From positions 1 through 57,434 of the forward strand of contig CAZVWV010000003.1 of NCBI GenBank assembly GCA_964631745.1: a stretch of 57,434 nt of DNA, in the 5' to 3' direction. Under the pieces are notes generated by a model, which worked only from the letters and a program-made list of their open reading frames with translations, was not told where the DNA came from and did not search any database. Below, in pieces: positions 27,000 to 35,440 of the stretch; within the stretch, counting starts at the first letter, position 1, and each line of letters starts with the position of its first letter. A program made the position numbers and the translations under genes. This DNA is from CAZVWV01 sp964631745. GTDB lineage: Bacteria > Bdellovibrionota_C > UBA2361 > JBGSMV01.

Positions 27000-27413
27000 C
27001 TAACGCTTAGGTTTCGGTGGTTCGTATTTCGATGGGCACTGTGTGAGCAGCTTTGCGGCTATTAACTGTCCGTTGCTCCACTCACCGTCAATGATCACGT
27101 CCCGTCCGGCGGCGAACATGTCGGGGCGTAGGCCTTCGTAAACGACCGGGATAGTTTTCGTCCCCGTGCCCTCGGGTTGGCCGGGATCGTGGATTGAAAA
27201 TTTAAGTTGGGCTTTGGGCTCTACCTGATAGTCGATGGGGAGGTTTGCGACCCGGCCGCCGACTCTGATACGGGTGCGGCCTTTGGCGTTTTCCGGTGAC
27301 AGTAAATCTGAGGGGAGCAGCACTAGGGATGTAGTTTGTTTCGTGGATTGGTACACCAAGGTCCCGCCAACTACCACAAAGATCACCAGCAATGCTGTAA
27401 ATACTCGCCCCAT
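27000..27413 (-). CDS. ccmE: CcmE haem chaperone, Cys (CXXXY) variant
   Basis: A 137-residue protein with an N-terminal membrane anchor (5-21) and an OB-fold core: VGGRVANLPID, IPVVYEGLRPDMFAAGRDVIIDGEW and the end QLIAAKLLTQCPSKYEPP. In standard CcmE this last motif is HDEKYxPP, where His binds haem covalently. Here Cys126 replaces it with Tyr130 kept, giving CXXXY. This variant is known from Desulfovibrio and archaea whose Ccm systems lack CcmG and CcmH; the cluster at 5.8-10.3 kb lacks both too. It is last in an operon after the sigma factor and the M23-like protein, 9 nt after the latter. Confidence 0.88.
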   Translation of the reverse strand: MGRVFTALLVIFVVVGGTLVYQSTKQTTSLVLLPSDLLSPENAKGRTRIRVGGRVANLPIDYQVEPKAQLKFSIHDPGQPEGTGTKTIPVVYEGLRPDMFAAGRDVIIDGEWSNGQLIAAKLLTQCPSKYEPPKPKR

Positions 27414-27422
27414 ATAGATTAC

Positions 27423-28874
27423 TTACTGTAAAGGTTTATACACCGCCAGACCAAGACTGCGCTTAATATCGTTAAGTTTAGCGGTTACGTGGCCATAGAA
27501 CCACTGTGAATCCCACCATTCGCGCGCATCCACGGGCACGCCGTGTACCCGCAGCTCGTAGTAAAGTTTGTTGCCCGTGCCAAGACCGGTATTTCCGACA
27601 GTGCCTATCTTTTGTCCGATCTGCACGGCCTCACCCTTATTGACTGAGGCAGTATCCAAAAAGCCGTATACCGACATCAGTCCTAGTCCGTGATCTATGC
27701 CAATTGTGCGACCGTATACTCCGATGTTTTCGGAAAAGGCCACGATACCTCCGTTCACGGCGAAGACGTCCGCCTTATCGTGAGGCATTAAGAATTGATA
27801 CCCTTTGCGTTTATTGGTGCCAACGCTGATTCCTTCCAATGTGTAAGTTACGTTATCCCCAAATGCTCCTACTATTGAACCGGGGTGCTGCATAAAAGGC
27901 CCGTTCCAATAACGCTCAAATCTTGGACCGTTTAGGAGCGCCATTAGCTCGTTTTCGTTGGCCTGCCTGAGCTCCTTATTCACCAAACGAAACTGCTCAA
28001 CCAAACGATCCATTCCGCCCACAGCAGTTTCGTACTGATACTGCGCCTCTGTGGCCGTGCGGAACTTAGTGAAGTTGTCATCCGCCAGCCGCGCGATGCG
28101 GTCACGTAGGTAATCTTCGGTTAATTTGAAAGTTGCCTCCCTGAAAGTGCGCTTTCCGATTCTATTGTTAAACGAGGTTGAGACGGCATTTCCTACGGCG
28201 TCTTCCGCAAACACTCTGACTGACGAGTCTTCCGAGGCCTGTTGCAAATCGATAGCATAAATAGCAGCAAACACCCGTGGGTCGGTGATGCTAGGGTCTA
28301 GTCCTCGCGCCGGATATCCAAGAAAACTCTGGTTTCCGACACGCACGCCGGAGACCGCTAAAGATTCATCGTACGCTTTATATATGATCAACTGTGAGCC
28401 GCCGATGGTGGCGTTGTGAAAGGCGGTGAGCACTTCGATCTTTGGGCGACGATAGTCGATCACCAACGGAATAGTGACTTCGGCCGAGTTGCTCCAAAGA
28501 CTTCGATCGAAGGCTTTAACTTCAATCGTGGCGCTGCCCTCCTCAAGTTCAAGGGTGTCCTGTTTCAACTCCAGCGAAAGTTCCTCCGACTTGGCCCCGC
28601 GCAGCTCTTTCCGAATAAAATCGCGAGAGCTCCCTTTTTGACTGAGGCGCACGACCAGCTCGTCCAGTCCGGAGCTCTCGTCGTTAATTCGTAGTTGCAG
28701 CGTCACCGGAATTAAGCCAAGCCCGCGGGGAACTTCGATGGGAGTTATGATCGGTGGATTGTTCTCAAGCACGGCCTCATACAGGTCGCGCCATCCGGCT
28801 AGACCGAGCGGAATCAAGGCGCCAAGCAGGGCCAAGAAAAATAGAAACTTTAGCGATACAATTCTACTGCTCAT
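27423..28874 (-). CDS. M23/LytM-fold protein with degenerate active site
   Basis: A 483-residue exported protein: N-terminal membrane segment (8-25), a beta-rich middle (about 40-240), a helical section, and a C-terminal LytM domain recognisable from GGIVAFSENIGVYGRTIGIDHGLGLMSVYGFL and QKIGTVGNTGLGTGNKLYYELRVHG. The zinc ligands are missing: the first HxxxD region reads KGYQFLMPHDKAD, YGHL is YGFL, and HLHFE is KLYYE. It is probably not a peptidase, but could activate an amidase or act as a scaffold as EnvC/NlpD-type proteins do. Two nt follow the sigma gene stop. Confidence 0.78.
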   Translation of the reverse strand: MSSRIVSLKFLFFLALLGALIPLGLAGWRDLYEAVLENNPPIITPIEVPRGLGLIPVTLQLRINDESSGLDELVVRLSQKGSSRDFIRKELRGAKSEELSLELKQDTLELEEGSATIEVKAFDRSLWSNSAEVTIPLVIDYRRPKIEVLTAFHNATIGGSQLIIYKAYDESLAVSGVRVGNQSFLGYPARGLDPSITDPRVFAAIYAIDLQQASEDSSVRVFAEDAVGNAVSTSFNNRIGKRTFREATFKLTEDYLRDRIARLADDNFTKFRTATEAQYQYETAVGGMDRLVEQFRLVNKELRQANENELMALLNGPRFERYWNGPFMQHPGSIVGAFGDNVTYTLEGISVGTNKRKGYQFLMPHDKADVFAVNGGIVAFSENIGVYGRTIGIDHGLGLMSVYGFLDTASVNKGEAVQIGQKIGTVGNTGLGTGNKLYYELRVHGVPVDAREWWDSQWFYGHVTAKLNDIKRSLGLAVYKPLQ

Positions 28875-28876
28875 TT

Positions 28877-29989
28877 TTACTGTTCATTCAACTTTCTCAA
28901 GTCTTGTGCTACATCACCACCCAGTTTGCTTTTCAAGAATCTAACTAAATTGTCACGGGTCCTGTTTTCAAGCTGGCGCACCCTTTCCTTACTAATCTTT
29001 AATTTATCCGAAAGTTCCTGCAATGTGGACTTTTCCTCTGCCAGTATTCTAGCCTCAAAAATGTCGCGTTCCCGCGCATTCAAACTATCGGCAAATTCTT
29101 TAATCCCCTCAAGGAAGGCTTCTCTAAGCTCCTTGGTGGCAATTAGCTGCTCAGCGTTCAGTCCCTGGGCTGGCAGTAACGACATTAGCGTTGAATCTGA
29201 ATCGGCTTGCATAGGCGCATCGATACTAAGGTCTGAGCCTGCCAGCCGCTGCTCCATCTCGACAATATCGCTCTCTTTCACCTCGAGCCGTTCTGCTAAC
29301 AACTTAGGGCCAGGATAAAACCCTTCCTGCTCTAAGCGATCTTTCTCCTTTTTGAGGTTAAAGAAAAGTTTGCGTTGTGCCTGCGTGGTGCCGATACGCA
29401 CTAGCCGCCAATTGGCCATGATATAGCGGATAATGTAGGCTTTAATCCACCAGATTGCATAAGAGGGAAATCTAACGTTTCTGTAAGGGTCGAAGTTCTT
29501 TACGGCCTCCATAAGTCCGATATTTCCCTCTTGAATCAGATCCAACAAGCTCCTGGCGGCTTTTTCATATTCGCGCGCGATCTTTACCACCAGGATCAAG
29601 TTGCGAGTTACCAGTTGAAAGGCCGCTTCTTTATCCTGTTCATGGAAGAACTTAAGCGCCAGATCGCGCTCATCCTCTTTAGAGAGTGGCGTATACTGAC
29701 TAATCTCCCGAAGATAAGCCGCTAAGCCATCATATGGAATAATATCCTTGACCGCGTCTTTCTTTATTGGAGTGGGTTCTGCTGCCTCCGGTTCTAGAAG
29801 AGTAAGATCGTTGTCGGTCACCTGAACTAAATCTTCAGGTGGCAGCACTTCGATATCATCTATGACAGTGCCGATTACAGTGCCGATTCCAGTGCCGATT
29901 ACAGTGCCGAGCGGCTGGGGTGAGCCTAAGTGCTCGTTCTTCTCCGTCTTATCGGTGCCGCCGGGTGTTTTCTTCCGTTTTAAAGCCAT
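28877..29989 (-). CDS. RpoH-type sigma-70 family factor
   Basis: A 370-residue sigma factor. A variable N-terminus with a GTVI repeat (about 27-42) precedes region 1.2-like YDGLAAYLREISQYTPL, region 2 (NLILVVKIAREYEKAARSLLDLIQEGNIGL; FPSYAIWWIKAYI), the RpoH-box-like QRKLFFNLKKEKDRL, and region 4 with HTH TLQELSDKLKISKERVRQLENR. The box places it among heat-shock (RpoH) or the related SigB/SigC group of myxobacteria. It heads an operon with an M23-like protein and ccmE, hinting at an envelope or cytochrome-related stress response. No recognisable heat-shock promoter or CIRCE element precedes it. Confidence 0.85.
   Translation of the reverse strand: MALKRKKTPGGTDKTEKNEHLGSPQPLGTVIGTGIGTVIGTVIDDIEVLPPEDLVQVTDNDLTLLEPEAAEPTPIKKDAVKDIIPYDGLAAYLREISQYTPLSKEDERDLALKFFHEQDKEAAFQLVTRNLILVVKIAREYEKAARSLLDLIQEGNIGLMEAVKNFDPYRNVRFPSYAIWWIKAYIIRYIMANWRLVRIGTTQAQRKLFFNLKKEKDRLEQEGFYPGPKLLAERLEVKESDIVEMEQRLAGSDLSIDAPMQADSDSTLMSLLPAQGLNAEQLIATKELREAFLEGIKEFADSLNARERDIFEARILAEEKSTLQELSDKLKISKERVRQLENRTRDNLVRFLKSKLGGDVAQDLRKLNEQ
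29865..29912. repeat. Four 12-bp tandem repeats in the sigma-factor N-terminus
   Basis: ACAGTGCCGATT appears at 29865 and 29877, with one-base and end variants at 29889 and 29901. It encodes the GTVI repeat of the sigma factor. Like the repeat at 14802, its length is a multiple of three, so slippage would change only the disordered N-terminal region. Confidence 0.9.
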
Positions 29990-30189
29990 ATCTGAATCTC
30001 TAGTACTCTTGGGATATTAGCACGAGAAGCCCTAAATCATCCACAACCCGCAAAGATTTCAAGTTCTTATACCGATGTGCCGAATATTGTCACAGTAGAG
30101 CAAAATTCGTCTTAGTCTGCCTAGCCGAGTTTTGGATTGTTACTAGCCTTCAATAAGGCACTGTAAAGGCATCGTGCACAGGGATTTTA

Positions 30190-31884
30190 ATGTCTTCTAG
30201 AGTTGGCGAGTTACTGGTCAGAGCCGGTCTGGTTTCGCCCGATCAGCTCAGCAAAGCGCAAGAGGCCGCCAAGGCCAGCGGCGTCTTCGTCGGCACGCAG
30301 CTGGTGTCGTTAGGATTCATTTCGCAAGACGACCTGCTGCAAACAATTAGTCAGCAGTATGGTGTCCCCATCATTCAATTGCTCGATTATCAGTTTGATG
30401 AAAATGTACTGCAGTTAATCCCCCAAAATCTTGCCACCAAGCATCATCTCATACCGATTGTACGCAAAGACGCCACGCTTACGGTCGCTATGGTGGATCC
30501 CACCAATATTGTGGCGCTAAATGATGTCAAGTTTATTACCGGCTTGGATATTCAAGTAGCGCTAACTTCAGAGGCGGAGATCAAAAACGCCTTCGAGAAA
30601 TTGTTCGAGAAGAATGTTTCTTACGAAAGCATCATCGGTGACATGGAAGAAACCGATGTCGAGGTCGTACAGGCCGAAGCTGATGTGGATGTCAGCGAAC
30701 TTGAGAAAGCCACCGAAGACGCACCGGTAGTAAAATTAGTGAACGCTGTGCTGACCGATGCAATTAAAAAAGGTGCTAGCGATGTTCATATTGAACCATA
30801 TGAGAAGGTCTTTCGTATCAGATTTCGTATAGATGGTGTTCTGTATGAAATCATGAAGCCTCCTCTAAAGCTTAAGAACGCCATCACTTCGCGCACTAAA
30901 ATCATGGCGGATTTAGACATCGCTGAAAGGCGCTTGCCGCAAGACGGACGTATCAAATTAAAGCTCGGAAACGGACGCGAGATGGATTTCCGGGTAAACG
31001 TTCTGCCCACGTTGTTCGGCGAAAAAGTCGTCATGCGACTTCTAGATAAATCCAACCTACAGCTCGATATGACCAAGTTGGGGTTTGAGACTAGGCAGCT
31101 CGATGATTTTAAGACCGCCATCTCTAAACCTCACGGCATGGTGCTGGTAACCGGCCCAACGGGATCGGGCAAAACCACTACGCTTTACTCAGCTCTGGCG
31201 GAGCTTAATAAAATTACCACCAATATTAGTACAGCTGAGGACCCGGTTGAATTTAATTTAATGGGAATTAACCAGGCACAGATGCAGGAAGAGATAGGTT
31301 TCAATTTTGCATCGGCGCTTCGAGCATTCCTGCGGCAAGATCCCGACGTAATCATGGTCGGTGAGATTCGTGATTATGAAACTGCCGAAATTGCGGTCAA
31401 GGCCTCCCTGACCGGGCATTTAGTGCTTTCAACTTTACATACAAATGATGCCCCATCCACGATTAACCGTTTGCTCAACATGGGCGTGGAGCCGTTCTTG
31501 GTGGCATCATCAGTAAATCTCATCGTGGCGCAACGCTTGGCGCGTCGGGTATGTAGCACCTGCGCCCAAGACACGCAGCTTAATCCGGAAGTATTAGTGA
31601 ACATAGGAATCCCCGCCGAAGAAGCCAGGCTAGTAAAGGTTCGGCAAGGTAAAGGTTGCGACCGATGCGCCGGCACAGGGTACAAAGGCCGAATAGCGCT
31701 GTACGAAGTCATGCCCATGTACGATGAGGTGCGCGAGTTAGTGCTAAACGGGGCCTCATCTGCAGAGATTAAGAGAGAGGCCGCAAAGCTGGGGATGATG
31801 ACCTTAAGGGCTTCGGGGCTTATGCGGTTGAAAGAGGGGGTAACAACAGTCGAAGAAGTGTTGAGAGTTACCGCTGCTGATTAG
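30190..31884 (+). CDS. pilB: Type IV pilus extension ATPase PilB
   Basis: A 564-residue GspE/PilB ATPase. The N-terminal MshEN domain (about 1-150) is followed by the motor domain with Walker A GPTGSGKTTTLYSAL, the Asp-box region around DLDIAERRLPQDGRI, Walker B DPDVIMVGEIRD, the His box HLVLSTLHTNDA, and the zinc-binding pair CSTC and CDRC. It powers pilus assembly at the inner membrane. First gene of the pilus operon, 24 nt before pilC; no pilT lies between them, unlike in Myxococcus. The preceding 200 bp (29990-30189), shared with the divergent sigma gene, must hold both promoters. Confidence 0.96.
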   Translation: MSSRVGELLVRAGLVSPDQLSKAQEAAKASGVFVGTQLVSLGFISQDDLLQTISQQYGVPIIQLLDYQFDENVLQLIPQNLATKHHLIPIVRKDATLTVAMVDPTNIVALNDVKFITGLDIQVALTSEAEIKNAFEKLFEKNVSYESIIGDMEETDVEVVQAEADVDVSELEKATEDAPVVKLVNAVLTDAIKKGASDVHIEPYEKVFRIRFRIDGVLYEIMKPPLKLKNAITSRTKIMADLDIAERRLPQDGRIKLKLGNGREMDFRVNVLPTLFGEKVVMRLLDKSNLQLDMTKLGFETRQLDDFKTAISKPHGMVLVTGPTGSGKTTTLYSALAELNKITTNISTAEDPVEFNLMGINQAQMQEEIGFNFASALRAFLRQDPDVIMVGEIRDYETAEIAVKASLTGHLVLSTLHTNDAPSTINRLLNMGVEPFLVASSVNLIVAQRLARRVCSTCAQDTQLNPEVLVNIGIPAEEARLVKVRQGKGCDRCAGTGYKGRIALYEVMPMYDEVRELVLNGASSAEIKREAAKLGMMTLRASGLMRLKEGVTTVEEVLRVTAAD

Positions 31885-31908
31885 TCGAATTAGGCAAGGG
31901 AAAGAGAG

Positions 31909-33126
31909 ATGGCAACATACGTTTGGGAAGGGAAGAACGCTCAGGGCAAAAAAGTTCAAGGTGAGCTAGAGGCTAAGTCCACGCAGGCAGTCTTTAACGC
32001 CTTGCGCGCGCAGCGCATCGTGCCCAACGCCAAAACCATCAGAGAGAAGGGCAAAGGGCTCGAGATGGAGATTAAGCTTTTTGGAAAAGCTAAAGTCGCC
32101 TCGAAGGATGTGGTAATCTTCACCCGTCAATTCGCCACCATGATCGATTCCGGTTTGCCGCTAGTGCAGGCCTTAGATATCTTGGCCAAACAGGCCGAGA
32201 ATAAAGCTTTCAAGAATGTGCTTATGGGCGTCAAGGAGTCCGTGGAGAGCGGAGGCACTTTGGCAGACGGCATGGCTAAGTTTCCCAGGGCCTTTGATGA
32301 TCTCTATGTCAACATGATTACTGCCGGTGAGAATGGCGGTATCTTGGACATCATCCTGGAGCGACTTGCAAAGCAGATGGAAAAGAACATGGCGCTTAAA
32401 CGTGAAGTCAAGACAGCCATGATATATCCGGGTGTTGTGATCTCGGCCGCTATAGTCGTCACAACAGTGCTCTTGGTCTTCGTGATTCCGACATTTGCGG
32501 ATCTATTCGCAGATTTTGGCTCGGCCCTGCCGCTTCCGACCCAAATCGTAATCAACATGTCCAACTTTGTGGTTAAATGGTGGTATCTGATAGCAGGAAC
32601 CCTGGGCGGTGGCGGATTTTTTATAGTTAAATTTGCCAAGACCGAACGAGGCAAAGAGGTCATTCATCCTTTGGCGCTTAAGCTCCCAATTTTTGGAGAT
32701 ATCATTAAGAAGGTAGCCGTGGCGCGCTTCACGCGAACGTTGGGCACCATGGTGAGCTCGGGAGTTCCTATCCTAGATGCTCTAAATATCTGCTCAAAAA
32801 CCGCCGGTAATAAAGTAGTTGAAAAAGAGGTTCAGCGCGCTCGTATCAGTATCTCAGAAGGTAAATCTATGATGGAGCCGCTAAGCGAATCGGCCGTGTT
32901 TCCATCGATGGTGGTCTCCATGATCGGTGTGGGCGAGTCCACCGGCGCGCTGGATGCTATGTTGCAAAAGATCGCAGATTTTTACGAGGATGAAGTTGAA
33001 AACGCCGTAACCGCCATGAAGCAATTAATTGAACCGCTTATGATTCTCTTTTTAGGAGCCATCATTGGTGGGCTGGTTATTGCGATGTATCTTCCAATCT
33101 TCAAACTCGGGGCTGCAATTGGATGA
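31909..33126 (+). CDS. pilC: Type IV pilus inner-membrane platform protein PilC
   Basis: A 405-residue protein with two GspF/T2SSF domains (DVVIFTRQFATMIDSGLPLVQAL; VAVARFTRTLGTMVSSGVPILDAL) and three membrane segments (about 170-192, 220-240, 375-398). Length matches the family. It is the platform on which PilB acts. A GGGAAAGAGAG purine stretch precedes the ATG. The stop overlaps the ATG of the regulator gene by 4 nt, so the regulator is co-translated with the pilus machine. Confidence 0.96.
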   Translation: MATYVWEGKNAQGKKVQGELEAKSTQAVFNALRAQRIVPNAKTIREKGKGLEMEIKLFGKAKVASKDVVIFTRQFATMIDSGLPLVQALDILAKQAENKAFKNVLMGVKESVESGGTLADGMAKFPRAFDDLYVNMITAGENGGILDIILERLAKQMEKNMALKREVKTAMIYPGVVISAAIVVTTVLLVFVIPTFADLFADFGSALPLPTQIVINMSNFVVKWWYLIAGTLGGGGFFIVKFAKTERGKEVIHPLALKLPIFGDIIKKVAVARFTRTLGTMVSSGVPILDALNICSKTAGNKVVEKEVQRARISISEGKSMMEPLSESAVFPSMVVSMIGVGESTGALDAMLQKIADFYEDEVENAVTAMKQLIEPLMILFLGAIIGGLVIAMYLPIFKLGAAIG

Positions 33127-35153
33127 TTCAGAATGAAGCAGGCACAAGCGCCGTCATGCCGCGCATGCAGGTCGGCTGGCTGATAGCCGCGCGCATGGCC
33201 TTAGCCTCATTGGCGTTACTGTATGCTTCCATCCAAAGTGCGGAAGGTCCGGCTCCGCATGCCGCAAACTTTACCACATTCTTTGGGCCCATACTGACCG
33301 TTTACGGAATCTGCGCAGTTAGCGCCTTGTGGCTTAAGTTCTATAAGCCCACGCGTTTGTTCGCTTACGTTCAATTACTTTGCGACGGCTTTTTTGTAAC
33401 GGGACTTATCTACTTGAGCGGAGGGCCAGGCAGTCCCTTTCTGTTTCTCTATCTGCCACACATTATGGCCGCTGCCATCATACTCTCACGTCGAGGAGCC
33501 TTAGCCATAGGCATCCTCGATTTCTGCGTGTACATGGCCTTAGTTTACGGACTTTGGGCGGGTTGGATTGCAGCGCCTTCTAGCGGGACGCTCGTGCTTT
33601 GGCCGCGCGCCGGATTGTTCTATCAGGCCTTAGGACTTGGCTCGGCCATGACTTTAATCGCAATCGCCACTAGTTTTTTGGCGAGAAGGCTGCGCTTTAG
33701 TGACGCAGCGCTTGAAGCCTCCCAACGTGCCCTGGCGCATCTCTCTAACCGGCAAAAGCAGCTTATCAATAATATCCCAGAGGGAGTTATCACAACCAAC
33801 CTAGAGCAAGCCATCACAAGCATTAACCAGGCAGCGCTTGAACTTCTTTCGGTATCGGAACCAGATGCTCTGGGCAGAAAGCTTGAGGAGCTGATCGGTA
33901 ACGCCAGCGCGGATCAAGCCGAACCTTCCAAGATCACGGAGGCAAATGAGGGCGAAGTTAATTTACTCACTCGCTCGGGAGAGAAACTGACCGCAAAGTT
34001 TCAAGCTCAAGAAATAGAGTCCCTTACCGGTGAAAAGATCGGCAAAGTCATCTCTCTGAGAGATGTCTCAAAGTTAAGATTACTTGAAGATAAGTTAGAG
34101 CTGCACGAACGTATGGCCAGACTGCTTGCGGGGGAGGGCCAAGACTCACAGACGCCTGCTATCTTCTCTCACTTTGTGGGTGAGAGCGCTGTGATGCAGA
34201 AGATCTTTAGTTTAATAGCTAGGGTGGCGCAGAGCGATGCCACTGTGTTGATAGACGGAGAATCCGGTACCGGCAAGGAATTAGTCGCGCGCGCTATTCA
34301 TTCCAACGGACCGCGGGCCGAAGAGAACTTTGTGCCGGTAAACTGCGGAGCTATCCCTGAGAATCTGATTGAAAGCGAACTTTTCGGCCACAAGAAGGGA
34401 TCCTTTACCGGCGCGACAGCGGATCACGGAGGCTTGTTTAAGCAGGCAGATAGCGGCACTCTCTTTCTTGACGAGATAGGAGAGCTTCCGCTATCGATGC
34501 AAAGCAAGCTCCTGCGTGCCATCCAAGAGAAGCGCATTCGGCCGGTCGGGGCCGATCAAGATTTCCCCATCAATGTTCGAATCATCGCAGCCACTAATCG
34601 TAACCTAAAAAAAGAAGTGGAGCTCGGACACTTTAGGGAAGATCTCTATTACCGGCTAAACGTGATCCATATAATGTTGCCACCCCTTAGAGATAGAAAG
34701 AGCGATATACCGTTGCTGACAAACTCTATTTTGAGAAGAATTACCCGAGAGGATCGCGTTTCCATTGTGACTCCCGAAGCCATGCAGCTTTTGATGGCCT
34801 ATAACTATCCGGGAAATGTGCGAGAGCTTGAAAATATTTTGGAGCGCGCGCAGGTCATGGGCGGGCATGTGATCTTACCTGAACACTTTCCCGATGCTAT
34901 GCGCCAAGGCCCTAGTGGCGGCGGCTCGGCCCAGCCCGAGACGAGTATTATCATTCAGGACAACATCACCTTCCCCGTTCAGCTGGACGAGCTTTTAAAT
35001 TTGGTGGAACGCAAATACCTCGAAGGGGCCTTGCTCCAGACCGGCGGGGCTAAGAAGAGAGCCGCAACTTTGCTGGGGATGAACTTTCGCTCGTTTAGGT
35101 ACCGTTTACAGAAGTTTGGTATCGGCGACGGCGAGGAGGAAGCTAGCGAGTAG
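33123..35153 (+). CDS. Membrane-bound sigma-54 activator: PilS-like sensor joined to PilR-like output
   Basis: A 676-residue protein: six membrane segments (about 18-195) as in PilS, a PAS domain (about 210-315, IPEGVITTNLEQAITSINQAALELL), then directly an AAA+ sigma-54 activator (Walker A GESGTGKE at 379; GSFTGA at 426 instead of GAFTGA; Walker B TLFLDEIGELP) and a Fis-type HTH (GAKKRAATLLGMNFRSFRYRL). The histidine-kinase core and receiver are absent; only LEDKLELHERMARLLAGE, reminiscent of the region before an H-box, remains. It should sense at the membrane and activate pilA without phosphotransfer. Its gene overlaps pilC by 4 nt and lies upstream of the pilA promoter. Confidence 0.88.
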   Translation: MIQNEAGTSAVMPRMQVGWLIAARMALASLALLYASIQSAEGPAPHAANFTTFFGPILTVYGICAVSALWLKFYKPTRLFAYVQLLCDGFFVTGLIYLSGGPGSPFLFLYLPHIMAAAIILSRRGALAIGILDFCVYMALVYGLWAGWIAAPSSGTLVLWPRAGLFYQALGLGSAMTLIAIATSFLARRLRFSDAALEASQRALAHLSNRQKQLINNIPEGVITTNLEQAITSINQAALELLSVSEPDALGRKLEELIGNASADQAEPSKITEANEGEVNLLTRSGEKLTAKFQAQEIESLTGEKIGKVISLRDVSKLRLLEDKLELHERMARLLAGEGQDSQTPAIFSHFVGESAVMQKIFSLIARVAQSDATVLIDGESGTGKELVARAIHSNGPRAEENFVPVNCGAIPENLIESELFGHKKGSFTGATADHGGLFKQADSGTLFLDEIGELPLSMQSKLLRAIQEKRIRPVGADQDFPINVRIIAATNRNLKKEVELGHFREDLYYRLNVIHIMLPPLRDRKSDIPLLTNSILRRITREDRVSIVTPEAMQLLMAYNYPGNVRELENILERAQVMGGHVILPEHFPDAMRQGPSGGGSAQPETSIIIQDNITFPVQLDELLNLVERKYLEGALLQTGGAKKRAATLLGMNFRSFRYRLQKFGIGDGEEEASE

Positions 35154-35177
35154 AGCCCCTGAAACATCGCCAGCTCC

Positions 35178-35228
35178 GACAAATTGCGTCACTAGTGACG
35201 TGATTTGTCACAAAATGGGGGTGACAAA
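35178..35228 (+). promoter_or_regulatory. Palindromic enhancer sites upstream of pilA
   Basis: The perfect 14-bp palindrome CGTCACTAGTGACG (35187-35200) is the centre of a longer near-palindrome from 35178 to 35209 with arms GACAAAT...ATTTGTC. A second repeat, TTTGTCAC (35204-35211) and GTGACAAA (35221-35228), adjoins it. They sit 70-120 bp before the sigma-54 promoter, the normal place for activator binding sites. The fused regulator just upstream is the likely ligand; this is inference. Confidence 0.6.
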
Positions 35229-35296
35229 ACCTGTCTTGTCCGAGCTAAATCCCTATTTTTCCTTGGCTTATTAAAATATTCTAAACTTTTTTCGTC

Positions 35297-35312
35297 TGGC
35301 ACCCGACTTGCT
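35297..35312 (+). promoter_or_regulatory. Sigma-54 promoter of pilA
   Basis: TGGCACCCGACTTGCT matches the -24/-12 consensus TGGCACG-N4-TTGC at all but one position, with correct GG-GC spacing. Transcription would start near 35323, leaving a leader of about 118 nt before the pilin ATG. pilA in Myxococcus and Pseudomonas is also sigma-54 dependent. Confidence 0.85.
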
Positions 35313-35440
35313 TTACAGGGAAGCGAAGAGTAACGGTTTGCTCACTTTGCGGGCATTCGACCGGAAATTACACAGTGAATCGTACCTTCAGTTTATACCT
35401 GTTTATTTACTTTAATTATTGGTCAAGGAGAAGTTGGAAA

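Noticed and set aside
29990..30060. Sigma-32 or CIRCE-type control of the sigma factor gene
   Set aside because: CTTGAAAT is present upstream on the minus strand, but no matching -10 at the right spacing and no TTAGCACTC/GAGTGCTAA pair.
30134..30147. GG-N10-GC pair upstream of pilB as a sigma-54 promoter
   Set aside because: Only the GG and GC match; the surrounding bases do not fit TGGCAC/TTGC. Chance level.
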